64,000 nt of DNA, taken from Paucisalibacillus globulus DSM 18846. GTDB taxonomy: Bacteria; Bacillota; Bacilli; Bacillales; Amphibacillaceae. Position 1 is the stretch's first letter, and each line of letters starts with the position of its first letter. The notes under the pieces were generated by a model. It ran no database searches and was not told where the DNA came from. It saw only the letters and a program-made list of their open reading frames with translations. The stretch lies in assembly GCF_000482485.1 (NCBI RefSeq), contig NZ_AXVK01000001.1:1-64000 (forward strand), in the 5' to 3' direction. Made by a program: the position numbers and the translations under genes. Shown here one piece after another: positions 33,093 to 42,830 of the stretch.

Positions 33093-33965
33093 TTATGCAT
33101 TTGCAATTATGTTTTCTTGTATATTAGCATCCTTTTCATATGCATCTTGAAGTTTTCTTGTGATTTCTCCAGGTTTACCATCTCCAACTGGATGACCATC
33201 CACAGATACTATCGGTGTGATTTCAGATGTGCTGCTTGATAGAAATAGTTCATCTGCATCTGAGATATCGTTAAGGAGAAATGCATCTTCTACTAATGGG
33301 ATTTGAAGTTCTTCAACAAATCTTTCAATTGCCATCCGAACACAGCCATGTAAAATATTTCTTGTTGTTGGATGGGTAAATATTTTTTCATCCTTTACTA
33401 AGTAAACATTAGAAGCGGAACATTCGGTAACAAGACCATCCTGGTGTAGGATTGCCTCATAACATCCATTTTCTTTTGCCTCTTGCTTTGCCATAAGATT
33501 CGGTAACAAGTTAAGACTTTTAATATAGCAGTTCTCCCAGCGAATATCGCGGTGTGTAATTACGCTAACGCCTTTTTTAATGGTTGATAGATTTCGAGGT
33601 AAAGATTGAACATAAGCATAAATATTTGGTTCCACACCTTCTGGGAAAACATGATCTCTTGGTGCAGAACCTCGAGATATTTGCATGTACACCTTTCCAT
33701 CTTCTATCATTTTATTTCGATTCAATAATTCTAGTAACAATTCTTTCAATTTTTCTTTCGAATAAGAGAGTTTTATTTTTATAGCTTTTGAAGAACGGTA
33801 TAGTCGGTCTACATGCTCATTGAATAAATAATACTTACCATTATAAATACGAATTACTTCATATACTCCATCACCAAACTGAAGAGCACGCTCTTCTAAT
33901 GGGAATTTTAAACTGTCACGATGTACAAATTTATCTTGTGACAAAATGACCGGAAAGACAGACAA
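33093..33965 (-). CDS. dat: D-amino-acid aminotransferase
   Basis: 290 aa, fold-type IV PLP enzyme. It makes D-glutamate for peptidoglycan by transamination from D-alanine. RALQFGDGVYEVIRIYNGK at the N-terminus, the PLP Lys149 in CYIKSLNLLPN, and LVTECSASNVYLV match Dat; the Lys position is close to that of the well-studied Bacillus enzyme (Lys145). The start ATG is preceded by AAGGAGGCGAAGGG. It is probably transcribed alone from an A/T-rich region shared with the tRNA promoter on the other strand. Confidence 0.92.
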   Translation of the reverse strand: MSVFPVILSQDKFVHRDSLKFPLEERALQFGDGVYEVIRIYNGKYYLFNEHVDRLYRSSKAIKIKLSYSKEKLKELLLELLNRNKMIEDGKVYMQISRGSAPRDHVFPEGVEPNIYAYVQSLPRNLSTIKKGVSVITHRDIRWENCYIKSLNLLPNLMAKQEAKENGCYEAILHQDGLVTECSASNVYLVKDEKIFTHPTTRNILHGCVRMAIERFVEELQIPLVEDAFLLNDISDADELFLSSSTSEITPIVSVDGHPVGDGKPGEITRKLQDAYEKDANIQENIIANA

Positions 33966-34318
33966 TCCCTTCGCCTCCTTATTATTATGACTATTTTAAT
34001 ACTTCTGTAAGTAGTTGTAAATGATTGTTTTTATATACTATTCTTATTGTATCTATACTGTTATTGGGTGTGGGAAATAGGAATTTAAAGATAACGTAAA
34101 TTAAATGGAAAATAAAAAAACACAAAAATATCTCTTGCATTTCGACAAAATTCTTGTTATACTAATTCTTGCATTCCAAAAATAATGTAAGTTAAGATAA
34201 CAGACTACGGGACCAACAAAAGCCAGAAAATAGTAGGTATAGTAACGAGCAATACTTCCGTCTAATAGACCACATTGGGCTCGGTCAATAAAATTAAATA
34301 AAAATTCTATTCATCAAT
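33966..34318 (+). promoter_or_regulatory. divergent intergenic region with the tRNA-Gly promoter
   Basis: No protein gene is visible. TTGCAT (34135-34140), 17 nt, then TATACT (34158-34163) is a good sigma-A promoter. It would give a leader of about 150 nt before the tRNA, with only small stems (GTCTAATAGAC). No known riboswitch motif was recognised in that leader. Confidence 0.7.
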
Positions 34319-34392
34319 GCGGGTGTAGTTTAATGGTAAAACTCTAGCCTTCCAAGCTAATGTCGTGGGTTCGATTCCCATCACCCGCTCCA
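34319..34392 (+). tRNA. tRNA-Gly (anticodon UCC)
   Basis: The acceptor GCGGGTG pairs with CACCCGC. The discriminator is T, and CCA is encoded (34390-34392). The D arm is GTAGTTTAATGGTAAAAC; the anticodon loop CTTCCAA gives TCC; the T arm has GGGTTCGATTCCC. It is a single tRNA gene, with a strong terminator 13 bp downstream. Confidence 0.97.
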
Positions 34393-34404
34393 TACATATG
34401 TCCT

Positions 34405-34446
34405 AACGCAGTATTTCGTAATAACTTACGAAGTGTTGCGTTTTTC
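34405..34446 (+). terminator. terminator of the tRNA-Gly transcript
   Basis: AACGCAGTATTTCGTAA pairs with TTACGAAGTGTTGCGTT, followed by TTTCC. Confidence 0.88.
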
Positions 34447-34541
34447 CTTTTCATCAAAAAACCTCAGATGACTTAACAAATTTATTTCCAAATAGTATCT
34501 TATAGTTAGTTAAACATAAAACTTGAAGGGAGGCACTGTCC

Positions 34542-35693
34542 ATGAATACAAATCAATTAAAACAAGAAATCATTGAATACAGTAAAGAAATTGGAATTGA
34601 TAAGATTGGTTTCACAACTGCCGATATATTTAGTGAGCTTAAAGAACGGCTAATCCGACAACAAGAATTGAACTATCAATCCGGTTTTGAAAAAGGTTCT
34701 AATGAAGAACGCACCGAACCGAGACGACTTTTACCAGAAGCACAATCTATCATTTCAATTGCAGTTGCCTACCCGTCACGGATGAGGAAGGATGCACCAA
34801 AAAGTACGAAAGAAGAACGAAGGGGTTTTTTCTGTCGTGCATCATGGGGAATGGATTATCATGAGGCACTCAGGGAACGATTGCGAAAATTAGAGGTATT
34901 TATTCACGAAAAAGTAGAGGGTGCTGTAACAAAGATTATGGTGGATACTGGTGAACTATCGGATAAAGCAGTTGCAGAGCGTGCAGGTGTGGGTTTTGTT
35001 GGGAAAAACACCATTCTGATTACTGAAGAATATGGATCCTTTGTTTACCTTGGTGAATTGATTACTAATATTCCATTCGTACCTGATACACGGGTAGAAG
35101 ACGGATGTGGAGATTGTAGGAAATGTATTGATGCTTGTCCTACTGATGCAATTGTACAGGGAGGGCAATTAAATGCGCAACGTTGCATTGGTTTCCTTAC
35201 TCAGACGAAGGATTTTCTTGCCGATGAATTTCGCGTTAAGCTTGGTAACAGAGTTTATGGCTGTGATACATGTCAGCTAGTGTGTCCGTATAATTTAAAA
35301 AAGGATTTCCATCTACACCCTGAGCTTGAGCCGGAAGATGATGTTGCTAAACCGAAGTTAAAGCCAATGCTAACTATGTCTAACCGTGAATTTAGAGAAA
35401 CCTTTGGACATGTTGCTGGTGCATGGCGTGGTAAGAAGCCACTGCAACGAAATGCGATAATTGGTCTTGGTCATTATAAAGACAAGACAGCTGTTGATGA
35501 ACTTATAAACATTATGAATAGTGATCCTCGTCCAGTGATTCGTGGTACAGCTGCTTGGTCCTTAGGGAAAATTGGGACGGAAGAAGCATTTTCGGCCATT
35601 CAAGAAGCAATGCTTAAAGAAAAGGATACGGATGTACTTTTCGAAATGGATAAAGGTTTAGCCTTTCAGGAAGTTCAACTTATAAAAGAATAG
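34542..35693 (+). CDS. queG: epoxyqueuosine reductase QueG
   Basis: 383 aa (B. subtilis QueG/YhbA is about the same). This cobalamin- and iron-sulfur-dependent enzyme performs the last step of queuosine synthesis in tRNA. Two 4Fe-4S clusters are visible: CGDCRKCIDACPTDAI near residue 188, and CIGFLTQ with CDTCQLVCPYN near residue 240. A C-terminal HEAT-like repeat region follows (residues 300-383). The ATG follows GAAGGGAGG. It heads an operon with ogt, yhbB-like and trmL genes; the B. subtilis order is yhbA-yhbB-cspR, so only ogt is extra. Confidence 0.95.
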   Translation: MNTNQLKQEIIEYSKEIGIDKIGFTTADIFSELKERLIRQQELNYQSGFEKGSNEERTEPRRLLPEAQSIISIAVAYPSRMRKDAPKSTKEERRGFFCRASWGMDYHEALRERLRKLEVFIHEKVEGAVTKIMVDTGELSDKAVAERAGVGFVGKNTILITEEYGSFVYLGELITNIPFVPDTRVEDGCGDCRKCIDACPTDAIVQGGQLNAQRCIGFLTQTKDFLADEFRVKLGNRVYGCDTCQLVCPYNLKKDFHLHPELEPEDDVAKPKLKPMLTMSNREFRETFGHVAGAWRGKKPLQRNAIIGLGHYKDKTAVDELINIMNSDPRPVIRGTAAWSLGKIGTEEAFSAIQEAMLKEKDTDVLFEMDKGLAFQEVQLIKE

Positions 35694-35702
35694 GGGGAAG
35701 TA

Positions 35703-36218
35703 TTGTTGAACCTATATTATGGGGAAATCAAAACACCTATTGGTACGATGCTAGCTGTAAGTGACGGTGAAGGATTAGTTAGAATTGATTATGGTGGTTT
35801 TTCTCAAAATGAAGAAAGCTTAATAAAATGGACGAAACGATTTTTGGAAAATGTCCAACTAACCCATGCAGAAGATAAAGTATCTCATGTTAACAAGCAG
35901 TTAAATGAGTACTTTCGCAAAGAAAGAGTAGAGTTTGACTTTGAATATTCTTTTTACGGTACAGACTTTCAGAAGAATGTTTGGCAGGTATTAGTCGATG
36001 AACTTCCATTTGGTAAAGTAAAATCCTATAAAGAAATTGCTATTGCGATTGGAAATCCGAGAGCAGTTCGTGCGGTTGGTGGGGCTGTTAATAAAAATCC
36101 TTTTTCAATTGTTGTTCCTTGTCATCGGGTGATGGGAGCAGATGGGAAATTAATCGGTTATAATGGTGGTTTAGATAAAAAAGAATATTTACTGAAACAT
36201 GAAGAAATATTGCTTTAG
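35703..36218 (+). CDS. ogt: methylated-DNA--protein-cysteine methyltransferase
   Basis: 171 aa. A suicide repair protein that removes alkyl groups from O6-alkylguanine. The active-site motif IVVPCHRVMGADGKLIGYNG holds the acceptor Cys, and the helix-turn-helix RAVRAVGGAVNKNP binds DNA. An N-terminal ribonuclease-like domain (NLYYGEIKTPIGTM) is present. The start is TTG (35703, or the adjacent TTG at 35706) after GGGGGAAG. It lies 9 nt after queG, inside the tRNA-modification operon. Confidence 0.93.
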   Translation: MLNLYYGEIKTPIGTMLAVSDGEGLVRIDYGGFSQNEESLIKWTKRFLENVQLTHAEDKVSHVNKQLNEYFRKERVEFDFEYSFYGTDFQKNVWQVLVDELPFGKVKSYKEIAIAIGNPRAVRAVGGAVNKNPFSIVVPCHRVMGADGKLIGYNGGLDKKEYLLKHEEILL

Positions 36219-36227
36219 ACATGCATT

Positions 36228-36253
36228 CCCTCCATATATATCCTAATGGAGGG
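36228..36253 (+). promoter_or_regulatory. hairpin covering the ribosome binding site of the amidase gene
   Basis: CCCTCCAT (36228-36235) pairs perfectly with ATGGAGGG (36246-36253), which contains the Shine-Dalgarno sequence of the next gene. It may lower translation, or act as a weak terminator. Confidence 0.5.
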
Positions 36254-36260
36254 GATATTT

Positions 36261-37106
36261 ATGAAATCGTTAAGTAGGTTTTGGGAAGAACTCATCGAAT
36301 CGGAAGTGTCTAACGCAGACTGGTGGGAAAGAAAAAAGGTATTAAATGAAAAACGAAATGTGAAGATAGTTAAGGTGAATGGGAGGGGCCATATATACCA
36401 ACGTTTGGATTATGGTCTAGAAGAGAAAGTTTATTACCATCTTCACCTATCTATACTGATGAAGCAGGGTAAACATTTTATAAGAGAAGAGCGGGTCATT
36501 CCTTATGAATTCTTATTGAAATCTGGAAAGATTATTGACCATAGACAATCAGAGTATGGTGGACAAGAAGAACAATTGGACAAATTACTACCTGATACAT
36601 TGAAAAGTAATAGTACGGAAAGGTTTACCTATGATCGCCGTGCAGCTGTTCAGTATGCAGAAAGATGGTGGAATAGTTATAATCCTGAGTATCACAAGTT
36701 TGAAGTGGATTGTACGAATTACATTTCCCAATGTTTACGAGCAGGTGGTGCTCCAATGCGGGGGGCACCAAATCGAAACCAGGGTTGGTGGTATTCGGGA
36801 AGTAATTGGAGTTATAGCTGGGCAGTTGCCCATTCATTAAGATGGTATCTAACAGGATCCACACAAGGATTAAAAGCAACAGAAGTAGAATCCCCATCAG
36901 AACTACAGCCAGGTGATGTTATCTGTTATGATTTTGAAGGGGACGGTAGATGGAACCATAATACAATTGTAGTAGCAATGGATGCAAATGGCATGCCACT
37001 TGTTAATGCACATACATCCAATAGTCGTCATCGTTACTGGTCTTATGAGGATTCTACTGCATATACACCGAATATCCAATATAAGTTTTTCCGTATTGGC
37101 GAATAG
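36261..37106 (+). CDS. amidase-domain protein (YhbB-like)
   Basis: 281 aa. The C-terminal half is an Amidase_6 (NlpC/P60-like) domain: YDRRAAVQYAERWWNSYN, catalytic Cys in FEVDCTNYISQCL, and His in HNTIVVAMD/NAHTSNSRHRYW. No signal peptide or membrane helix is visible at the N-terminus, so it may act in the cytoplasm or mother cell. The ATG at 36261 follows GGAGGGGAT; the ATG at 36246 lies within the inhibitory hairpin and ahead of that site. It is the third gene of the queG operon; the B. subtilis YhbB context is the same. Confidence 0.87.
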   Translation: MKSLSRFWEELIESEVSNADWWERKKVLNEKRNVKIVKVNGRGHIYQRLDYGLEEKVYYHLHLSILMKQGKHFIREERVIPYEFLLKSGKIIDHRQSEYGGQEEQLDKLLPDTLKSNSTERFTYDRRAAVQYAERWWNSYNPEYHKFEVDCTNYISQCLRAGGAPMRGAPNRNQGWWYSGSNWSYSWAVAHSLRWYLTGSTQGLKATEVESPSELQPGDVICYDFEGDGRWNHNTIVVAMDANGMPLVNAHTSNSRHRYWSYEDSTAYTPNIQYKFFRIGE

Positions 37107-37160
37107 TGATATAATAGTAAAGTTGATTATGCAAAGGAAAAGAGCAAGGAGAAATGAATT

Positions 37161-37634
37161 GTGAGTGTACATGTTGTATTATTTGAACCAGAAATCCCAG
37201 CAAATACCGGGAATATTGGAAGAACATGTCTCGCGACTGATACTAAGCTTCATCTAATTCATCCACTAGGATTTTCTACTGAAGATAAAGCAGTTCGCCG
37301 AGCAGGATTAGATTATTGGAAAGATGTTGATATCGAGGAGCATCAATCAATATTCGATTTGTATGATAAGTTTCCAGAGGGTAAGTTTTATTATATTGAG
37401 AACTTTGGGACAAAGCACTACACTGATTTTGACTTTAGTAATTCTGATGAAGATTTATTCTTTGTATTTGGAAAAGAATCTTCTGGAATACCTAAGGATT
37501 TACTAGTTGGAAAAGAGAATCAATGTTTAAGAATTCATATGAATGATAAAGTTCGTTCCTTGAACCTATCAAATACTGCGGCAATTATAATTTATGAAGT
37601 TTTGAGACAACAAGGTTTTCCACATTTAACGTAA
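37161..37634 (+). CDS. trmL: tRNA (cytidine(34)-2'-O)-methyltransferase TrmL
   Basis: 157 aa, SPOUT-class methyltransferase (B. subtilis CspR/TrmL) that 2'-O-methylates the wobble nucleotide of tRNA-Leu isoacceptors. The motifs are VLFEPEIPANTGNIGRTC (motif 1), FVFGKESSGIPKDLL (motif 2) and VRSLNLSNTAAIIIYEVLRQ (motif 3), which form the trefoil-knot SAM site. The start is GTG, 9 nt after AAGGAG. It closes the queG operon, so two wobble-position tRNA modifiers are coexpressed with DNA repair and amidase genes. Confidence 0.95.
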   Translation: MSVHVVLFEPEIPANTGNIGRTCLATDTKLHLIHPLGFSTEDKAVRRAGLDYWKDVDIEEHQSIFDLYDKFPEGKFYYIENFGTKHYTDFDFSNSDEDLFFVFGKESSGIPKDLLVGKENQCLRIHMNDKVRSLNLSNTAAIIIYEVLRQQGFPHLT

Positions 37635-37639
37635 TATTG

Positions 37640-37670
37640 ACGTCATTCACTTAAGTGGGTGGCGTTTTTT
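37640..37670 (+). terminator. terminator of the queG-trmL operon
   Basis: ACGTCATTCAC pairs with GTGGGTGGCGT around TTAA, followed by TTTTT. Confidence 0.82.
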
Positions 37671-37803
37671 ATGTGAGTGGGTAGCATGGTTTTGGGTTTT
37701 GGTCCCATGCTCCAGGTTTCCAGGCACTTGTCTCACGATAACGCTCTCATGCTTAACTCACCAAATTCTTCCGTACCAGGAAGCTATTTCCCACTCCAAA
37801 ACA

Positions 37804-37834
37804 AAAAAACTAGCTCTTCATACAAGAGCTAGTT
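37804..37834 (-). terminator. terminator of the small membrane peptide gene
   Basis: On the minus strand AACTAGCTCTT pairs with AAGAGCTAGTT around GTATG, followed by TTTTTG. Confidence 0.82.
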
Positions 37835-37843
37835 CCTCATACA

Positions 37844-37945
37844 TTATTGATTTTTCTTTGGTACCCCTGGTTTAGCTTCATAACCAGAAGCAAAGATTGA
37901 TACTATGAATGTAACTATCACACCAATAAGAAGTGCTAATTTCAT
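37844..37945 (-). CDS. 33-aa single-pass membrane peptide
   Basis: The frame starts at ATG after a near-perfect AAAGGAGG (seven bases upstream) and encodes MKLALLIGVIVTFIVSIFAS followed by a hydrophilic 13-residue tail ending LysLysAsnGln. One N-terminal hydrophobic helix is evident. A strong terminator lies 10 bp after its stop, so this is a complete small gene. I do not recognise a family; small membrane peptides often modulate larger membrane proteins or stress responses. It lies alone between the trmL terminator and odhA, on the opposite strand. Confidence 0.72.
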   Translation of the reverse strand: MKLALLIGVIVTFIVSIFASGYEAKPGVPKKNQ

Positions 37946-38157
37946 TATGTTATCCTCCTTTAAGTAAATCCATATGTAACATACACTTTATTATATCTGT
38001 TCCCATTATAACGAAAAATTAATAGAAAGGGAACTAAGAATGGTTACAAATACATGAACGAATAAGTGTGAAAATTATTTATATTATTAATTTGATACAA
38101 TTCTAGGAAAAGGCAAATAAGATTTATTGTTTCGCTAAAGAAAATAAGGTATATTAG

Positions 38158-38186
38158 TTGATGAAGTTTGATGTCGGTTCTATAAT
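38158..38186 (+). promoter_or_regulatory. sigma-A promoter of odhAB
   Basis: TTGATG (38158-38163), 17 nt, TATAAT (38181-38186). The start of transcription would lie about 58 nt before the odhA start codon. Confidence 0.8.
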
Positions 38187-38250
38187 AAGAAATGCAAACA
38201 TAAAACCGTTTTCAAACGGAGAAAGTTAACTTCTAATGGGGGTATAAGAC

Positions 38251-41106
38251 GTGGCACAAAATGATGAATCTTCACAAAGATTCTGGGGAGAGTTTCATGG
38301 TCCTAATATAGGATATTTAGAAGAACAATATGAGCTGTATAAAGAGGACCCTCAAACAGTTGATCCATCTTTAAAAGATTTGTTCGATCAACATGGAGCT
38401 CCTACTTGGTTGAGCTCATCAACTGATACAGTACTAGTAGGTTCTGGAAGTACTTCTATTAATGATGTCAAGAAAATTACCTCAACAGTTAAATTAGTTG
38501 AGGCTATTCGTCGTTTCGGTCATTTAGAAGCAGATATTTATCCTGTGAGTATTCAAGAAGAAAGAAAATCCGAATTACTCAACCCACAAAATTATGGTTT
38601 AACAGAAGCAGATTTAAAAGAGATTCCTGCTGCTTGGGTATGGGAAAAGGCGCCAGTTGGTGTAGATAATGCACTTGATGTCGTACGTGAATTAAGGAAA
38701 TATTATACTGGCACGATTACATTTGAATATGACCACGTAGATAGTGACGAGGAGCGAGATTGGCTTTCTGATTATATTGAATCTGGAAAAGCTCGCTTAA
38801 ACCTATCTAATGACGAGAAAAAACAATTACTAGACCGTCTTGCAAATGTAGAGGGGTTTGAAGGATTCCTTCAAAAAACATTTGTTGGTCAAAAGCGTTT
38901 CTCAATTGAAGGACTAGAAGCAATGGTTCCAATGCTGGACCACATTGTAAAGTATGCAACAGAAGATAAAGTTGAAAATATTATGATGGGTATGGCACAC
39001 CGCGGAAGATTAAGTGTGTTGGCTCATGTATTAGGGAAACCAATTGATAAAATTTTCTCTGAATTCCACCATTCTCCGAATAAGGAATTAATGCCTTCTG
39101 AAGGTTCTAGAGGGATTACGTATGGATGGACTGGAGACGTTAAATACCACTTTGGTGCTGTTAAAGATGTAAAAGACGGCGAAGAAACAAGGATAAAAAT
39201 TACACTTGCACATAATCCGTCTCACTTAGAATTTGTTAATCCGGTAGTAGAGGGATTTGCTCGTGCAGCACAGGATGACCGTTCAGAAAATGGTTATCCA
39301 AAACAAGATGTTTCAAAAGCTATTCCGGTATTGATTCATGGGGATGCTGCCTTTATCGGGGAAGGTGTAGTTGCTGAAACACTTAACCTTGCAAACCTAC
39401 CTGGATATCGTACTGGTGGAACATTGCATATTATTGCAAACAATTTACTGGGTTATACAACTAACCAAGAAGATGGACGTTCGACTCGTTATGCTAGTGA
39501 CTTAGCAAAAGGATTTGAAATTCCAGTCATGCACGTAAATGCAGATGATCCAATTGCATGTGTATCCGCGATTAAATTTGCTTACGATTATCGTCAGAAA
39601 TTTAATAAGGATATTTTAATAGATTTGGTCGGATACCGCCGTTATGGCCATAACGAAATGGATGAGCCGAGGGTTACTCAGCCTAAGCTTTATGGTTTGA
39701 TTGATAAGCATCCAACTGCTGCTAATGTTTTTGCAAATGAATTAGCAGAAAAAGGTGTCATCACTAAAGAAGAATTTGACCGAATGGTAACAAGTGTTGA
39801 AGAAAATTTAAAGACGATTATTGAAGGCATGGATGAAACTGAAATTGCTAAAGTGGAATGTAAGCCTATGCCAGATGCTTTAAATACTGATTTGGAAAAA
39901 TATGAAACTGCAGTATCAATGGAAGAACTAGAGGAACTGAATAACGGACTATTTAACCGTCCGGAAGGCTTTACGGAAAATAAAAAGCTAGCAAGAATTT
40001 TCAAACGCCGTAAAGAGGCTTTACAAGATGGTAACTTAGTTGACTGGGGTGCTGGGGAAGCACTTGCGTATGCTTCAATCTTGAAAGACGGTATCCCGAT
40101 TCGTCTAACTGGTCAGGATTCTGAGCGTGGTACATTTGCTCATCGTCATGCGGTTTTAAATGATGCTGTTACTAATGAAAAGTACAGTATTTTCCACGGG
40201 TTAAATGCCAATGCGTCATTTGATATTCGTAATAGCCCACTTTCTGAAGTTGCTGTATTAGGATTCGAATATGGATATAGTGTTCAATCTCCCAATACAC
40301 TGGTTCTTTGGGAAGCACAGTTTGGGGATTTTGCTAACGTAGCACAAACGATTTTTGATCAGTTTATGTCAGCAGCTCGTGCAAAATGGGGAGATAAGTC
40401 CAACATGGTGCTATTACTTCCACATGGTCATGAGGGAGCAGGACCAGAGCACTCAAGTGCAAGATTAGAACGTTTCTTGCAAATGTCTGCTGAAAATAAC
40501 TGGATTGTAGCTTATGTAACATCATCGGCACAATTATTCCATTTAATGCGCCGTCAAGCCGCATTGCGTGGTAAAGAGGAAGCTCGACCATTAGTATTAA
40601 TGACACCGAAGAGTAGTTTGCTTCGAAATCAGCGGATTGCTTCAGAGGCCAAAGAATTTACTGAAGGAAAATTTCAGGCTATTCGTAACCAGCCAAACTT
40701 AAAAGTAAGCAAGAAGAATGCAACACGCTTATTAATTGGTTCTGGTAAAGTTATGATTGATATTGAAGAAGTAATGGATGGTTCTAATGAGAAATTAGAT
40801 TGGCTACGTGCTGTTCGTTTAGAACAAATTTATCCTTTCCCAACAAAAGAAATGGAGGGTATTGTAAAAGAACTTCCAAATCTTGAGGAAATTGTTTGGG
40901 TTCAAGAAGAGCCTAAAAATCAGGGAGCATGGGATTTTGTAGATGACTATTTACGGGAATTGTTAAAACCGGGTCAAACACTTCGTTATATTGGACGTCC
41001 TGATCGATCTGCACCAGCCGTTGGTGATCCAAATGTCCATAAGGCAGAACAAGAGAAAATCATAGAAAAAGCAATTAACCCGACATTAGGAGGAGAATCC
41101 AAATGA
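38251..41106 (+). CDS. odhA: 2-oxoglutarate dehydrogenase E1 component
   Basis: 951 aa, thiamine-diphosphate-dependent E1 subunit that decarboxylates 2-oxoglutarate in the TCA cycle and passes the succinyl group to the E2 lipoyl domain. [20 protein letters not shown], the ThDP/metal-binding [18 protein letters not shown], and the transketolase-like C-terminal half with [19 protein letters not shown] are hallmarks. The start is GTG after GGGGGTATAAGAC. The stop overlaps the odhB start by 4 bp (ATGA), which suggests translational coupling. A consensus promoter lies 65-93 bp upstream. Confidence 0.97.
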   Translation: MAQNDESSQRFWGEFHGPNIGYLEEQYELYKEDPQTVDPSLKDLFDQHGAPTWLSSSTDTVLVGSGSTSINDVKKITSTVKLVEAIRRFGHLEADIYPVSIQEERKSELLNPQNYGLTEADLKEIPAAWVWEKAPVGVDNALDVVRELRKYYTGTITFEYDHVDSDEERDWLSDYIESGKARLNLSNDEKKQLLDRLANVEGFEGFLQKTFVGQKRFSIEGLEAMVPMLDHIVKYATEDKVENIMMGMAHRGRLSVLAHVLGKPIDKIFSEFHHSPNKELMPSEGSRGITYGWTGDVKYHFGAVKDVKDGEETRIKITLAHNPSHLEFVNPVVEGFARAAQDDRSENGYPKQDVSKAIPVLIHGDAAFIGEGVVAETLNLANLPGYRTGGTLHIIANNLLGYTTNQEDGRSTRYASDLAKGFEIPVMHVNADDPIACVSAIKFAYDYRQKFNKDILIDLVGYRRYGHNEMDEPRVTQPKLYGLIDKHPTAANVFANELAEKGVITKEEFDRMVTSVEENLKTIIEGMDETEIAKVECKPMPDALNTDLEKYETAVSMEELEELNNGLFNRPEGFTENKKLARIFKRRKEALQDGNLVDWGAGEALAYASILKDGIPIRLTGQDSERGTFAHRHAVLNDAVTNEKYSIFHGLNANASFDIRNSPLSEVAVLGFEYGYSVQSPNTLVLWEAQFGDFANVAQTIFDQFMSAARAKWGDKSNMVLLLPHGHEGAGPEHSSARLERFLQMSAENNWIVAYVTSSAQLFHLMRRQAALRGKEEARPLVLMTPKSSLLRNQRIASEAKEFTEGKFQAIRNQPNLKVSKKNATRLLIGSGKVMIDIEEVMDGSNEKLDWLRAVRLEQIYPFPTKEMEGIVKELPNLEEIVWVQEEPKNQGAWDFVDDYLRELLKPGQTLRYIGRPDRSAPAVGDPNVHKAEQEKIIEKAINPTLGGESK

Positions 41107-42350
41107 GTAAAATTAAAGTACCAGAACTTGCCGAATCCATCACAGAAGGAACAATAGCTGAATGGCTAGTAAAAGTAGGGGATAAAGTAGAAAAAGGTGA
41201 TCCTGTCGTTGAATTAGAAACAGATAAAGTTAACGTTGAAGTTAACTCGGAGGTTTCTGGTGTTATTACAGAAATCGTTAAAGAAGAAGGCGAAGATGTT
41301 GTCGTTGGCGATGTTATAGCCGTTGCAAGTGAAGAGGGTGGAGCTACTCCTGAACCAGTAAAAGAGGAAGCGCCAGTAGTGAAAGAAGAAGCACCAAAAG
41401 AAGAGTCAAAAGCTGCACCAACACCAGCTGCTAAGAAAGAAGAAGAAACATCTAATCGTGATGTAATTGCTTCACCGGCTGCTAGAAAACGTGCTCGTGA
41501 ACTTAATATTGATTTAAGTACTGTAGCAACTCGTGATCCACTTGGTCGCGTACGTCCGGAAGATGTCGAGGCTGCTGCAAGTGCACCTAAACAAGCGGCA
41601 CCTGCTAAGAAAGAAGCCACTAAAGCTACGCAAGTAACTGAGTTCAACAAGCCGGTTGAAGTAGTGAAAATGTCTCGTCGTCGTCAAACAATTGCGAAGC
41701 GCTTAGTTGAAGCACAGCAAACTGCAGCAATGCTTACAACATTCAACGAAGTAGACCTAACCAATGTGATGAAGCTTCGTGGAGAGCGCAAAGATAAGTT
41801 CTTAGATAAGCATGGTGTTAAACTTGGTTTCATGTCATTCTTTACAAAAGCAGTGGTAGGTGCTTTAAAAGACTTCCCACTACTAAATGCTGAAATTCAA
41901 GGAACAGATTTATTAATTAAGAAGTTCTATGATATTGGTATTGCAGTGTCTACAGATGATGGTCTAGTTGTTCCGGTTGTACGTGACGCTGACCGTCTAG
42001 ATTTCGCTGGTGTAGAACGTGAAATTGCTGACTTAGGTAAAAAAGCTCGCAATAAGGAATTAGGTTTAAATGATCTTTCAGGTGGGACTTTCACGATAAC
42101 AAATGGCGGAACATTTGGTTCCATGCTCTCCACGCCAATCTTGAACGCACCTCAAGTTGGTATCCTAGGAATGCATAATATCATTAAACGTCCAGTCGCA
42201 ATGCCGGATGATTCTATTGAAGTCCGACCAATGATGTACCTAGCACTTTCTTACGACCATAGAATTGTTGATGGTAAAGAGGCGGTTCAATTCTTAGTTC
42301 GTGTGAAGCAACTATTAGAAGACCCATATGATTTATTATTAGAAGGTTAA
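41103..42350 (+). CDS. odhB: dihydrolipoyllysine-residue succinyltransferase (2-oxoglutarate dehydrogenase E2)
   Basis: 415 aa. N-terminal lipoyl domain with the modified Lys42 in [11 protein letters not shown]; an Ala/Pro/Glu/Lys-rich hinge (residues 80-118); the E3-binding domain [20 protein letters not shown]; a second hinge; then the catalytic domain with [16 protein letters not shown] (active His). It transfers succinyl to CoA and forms the core of the complex. It is the second gene of the odhAB operon, which ends in a strong terminator. Confidence 0.97.
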   Translation: MSKIKVPELAESITEGTIAEWLVKVGDKVEKGDPVVELETDKVNVEVNSEVSGVITEIVKEEGEDVVVGDVIAVASEEGGATPEPVKEEAPVVKEEAPKEESKAAPTPAAKKEEETSNRDVIASPAARKRARELNIDLSTVATRDPLGRVRPEDVEAAASAPKQAAPAKKEATKATQVTEFNKPVEVVKMSRRRQTIAKRLVEAQQTAAMLTTFNEVDLTNVMKLRGERKDKFLDKHGVKLGFMSFFTKAVVGALKDFPLLNAEIQGTDLLIKKFYDIGIAVSTDDGLVVPVVRDADRLDFAGVEREIADLGKKARNKELGLNDLSGGTFTITNGGTFGSMLSTPILNAPQVGILGMHNIIKRPVAMPDDSIEVRPMMYLALSYDHRIVDGKEAVQFLVRVKQLLEDPYDLLLEG

Positions 42351-42473
42351 TATTCGATAACCTAAGTTTATAAATTTTGTCCTAATTAGCAGATTAGCTT
42401 TATCTGCTACCTTATTAGGAAAGATATTTATTAAAGATTTTAGATTCATTGATACTAATAGTTAATAATTGAT

Positions 42474-42516
42474 GGACCAAAGTTGGGAACGATACCCTAC
42501 TTTGGTTCTTTTTTTT
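42474..42516 (+). terminator. terminator of odhAB
   Basis: GGACCAAAGTTGGG pairs with CCCTACTTTGGTTC, followed by eight T residues. It lies about 120 bp after the odhB stop. Confidence 0.88.
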
Positions 42517-42830
42517 GTGTAGAAACTATAGTTTAGATGGGTTAGTAAATTTGGATAAATTCTTATATTTTGCAAAATAAATAATAGCCGTTGTTATGGA
42601 CCTTTTAGGTGGAATTTTATTATTAAAAAGGATATGATAACACTTGTCGTGATTTTTGTGGGAAAAATTCTAATGATATACGAATGGCTGAGTCATATAT
42701 CTTTTGGGTACATATTTTTAAAAAGATTCATTACTTTTCTACTTTATTTTATCTACGGCAAATAGCATTAATCTATATAATTTAGGGTACTACTAAAGAG
42801 TAGTATGATTAACATCTAGGAGGCACATCT
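42517..42830 (+). promoter_or_regulatory. intergenic region before the nucleoside transporter
   Basis: No gene and no purine riboswitch core is visible. A -10 TATAAT lies at 42776-42781 without a good -35. Just beyond it, TACTACT and AGTAGTA form an inverted repeat around AAAG (42789-42806), at the expected transcription start, a candidate operator. Confidence 0.45.

Noticed and set aside
37671-37800. Relation of this stretch to the 42-bp array
   Set aside because: It contains AGCATGG/CCATGCT and several CATG words, but no periodicity and no shared unit.
41075-41650. 191-codon minus-strand frame over odhB
   Set aside because: Ser/Thr/Ala-rich antisense of the Ala/Glu/Lys hinge of OdhB; an artefact of codon bias.
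42517-42830. Purine riboswitch upstream of the nucleoside transporter
   Set aside because: The conserved purine aptamer core was not found; only a promoter-like -10 and a short inverted repeat are present.
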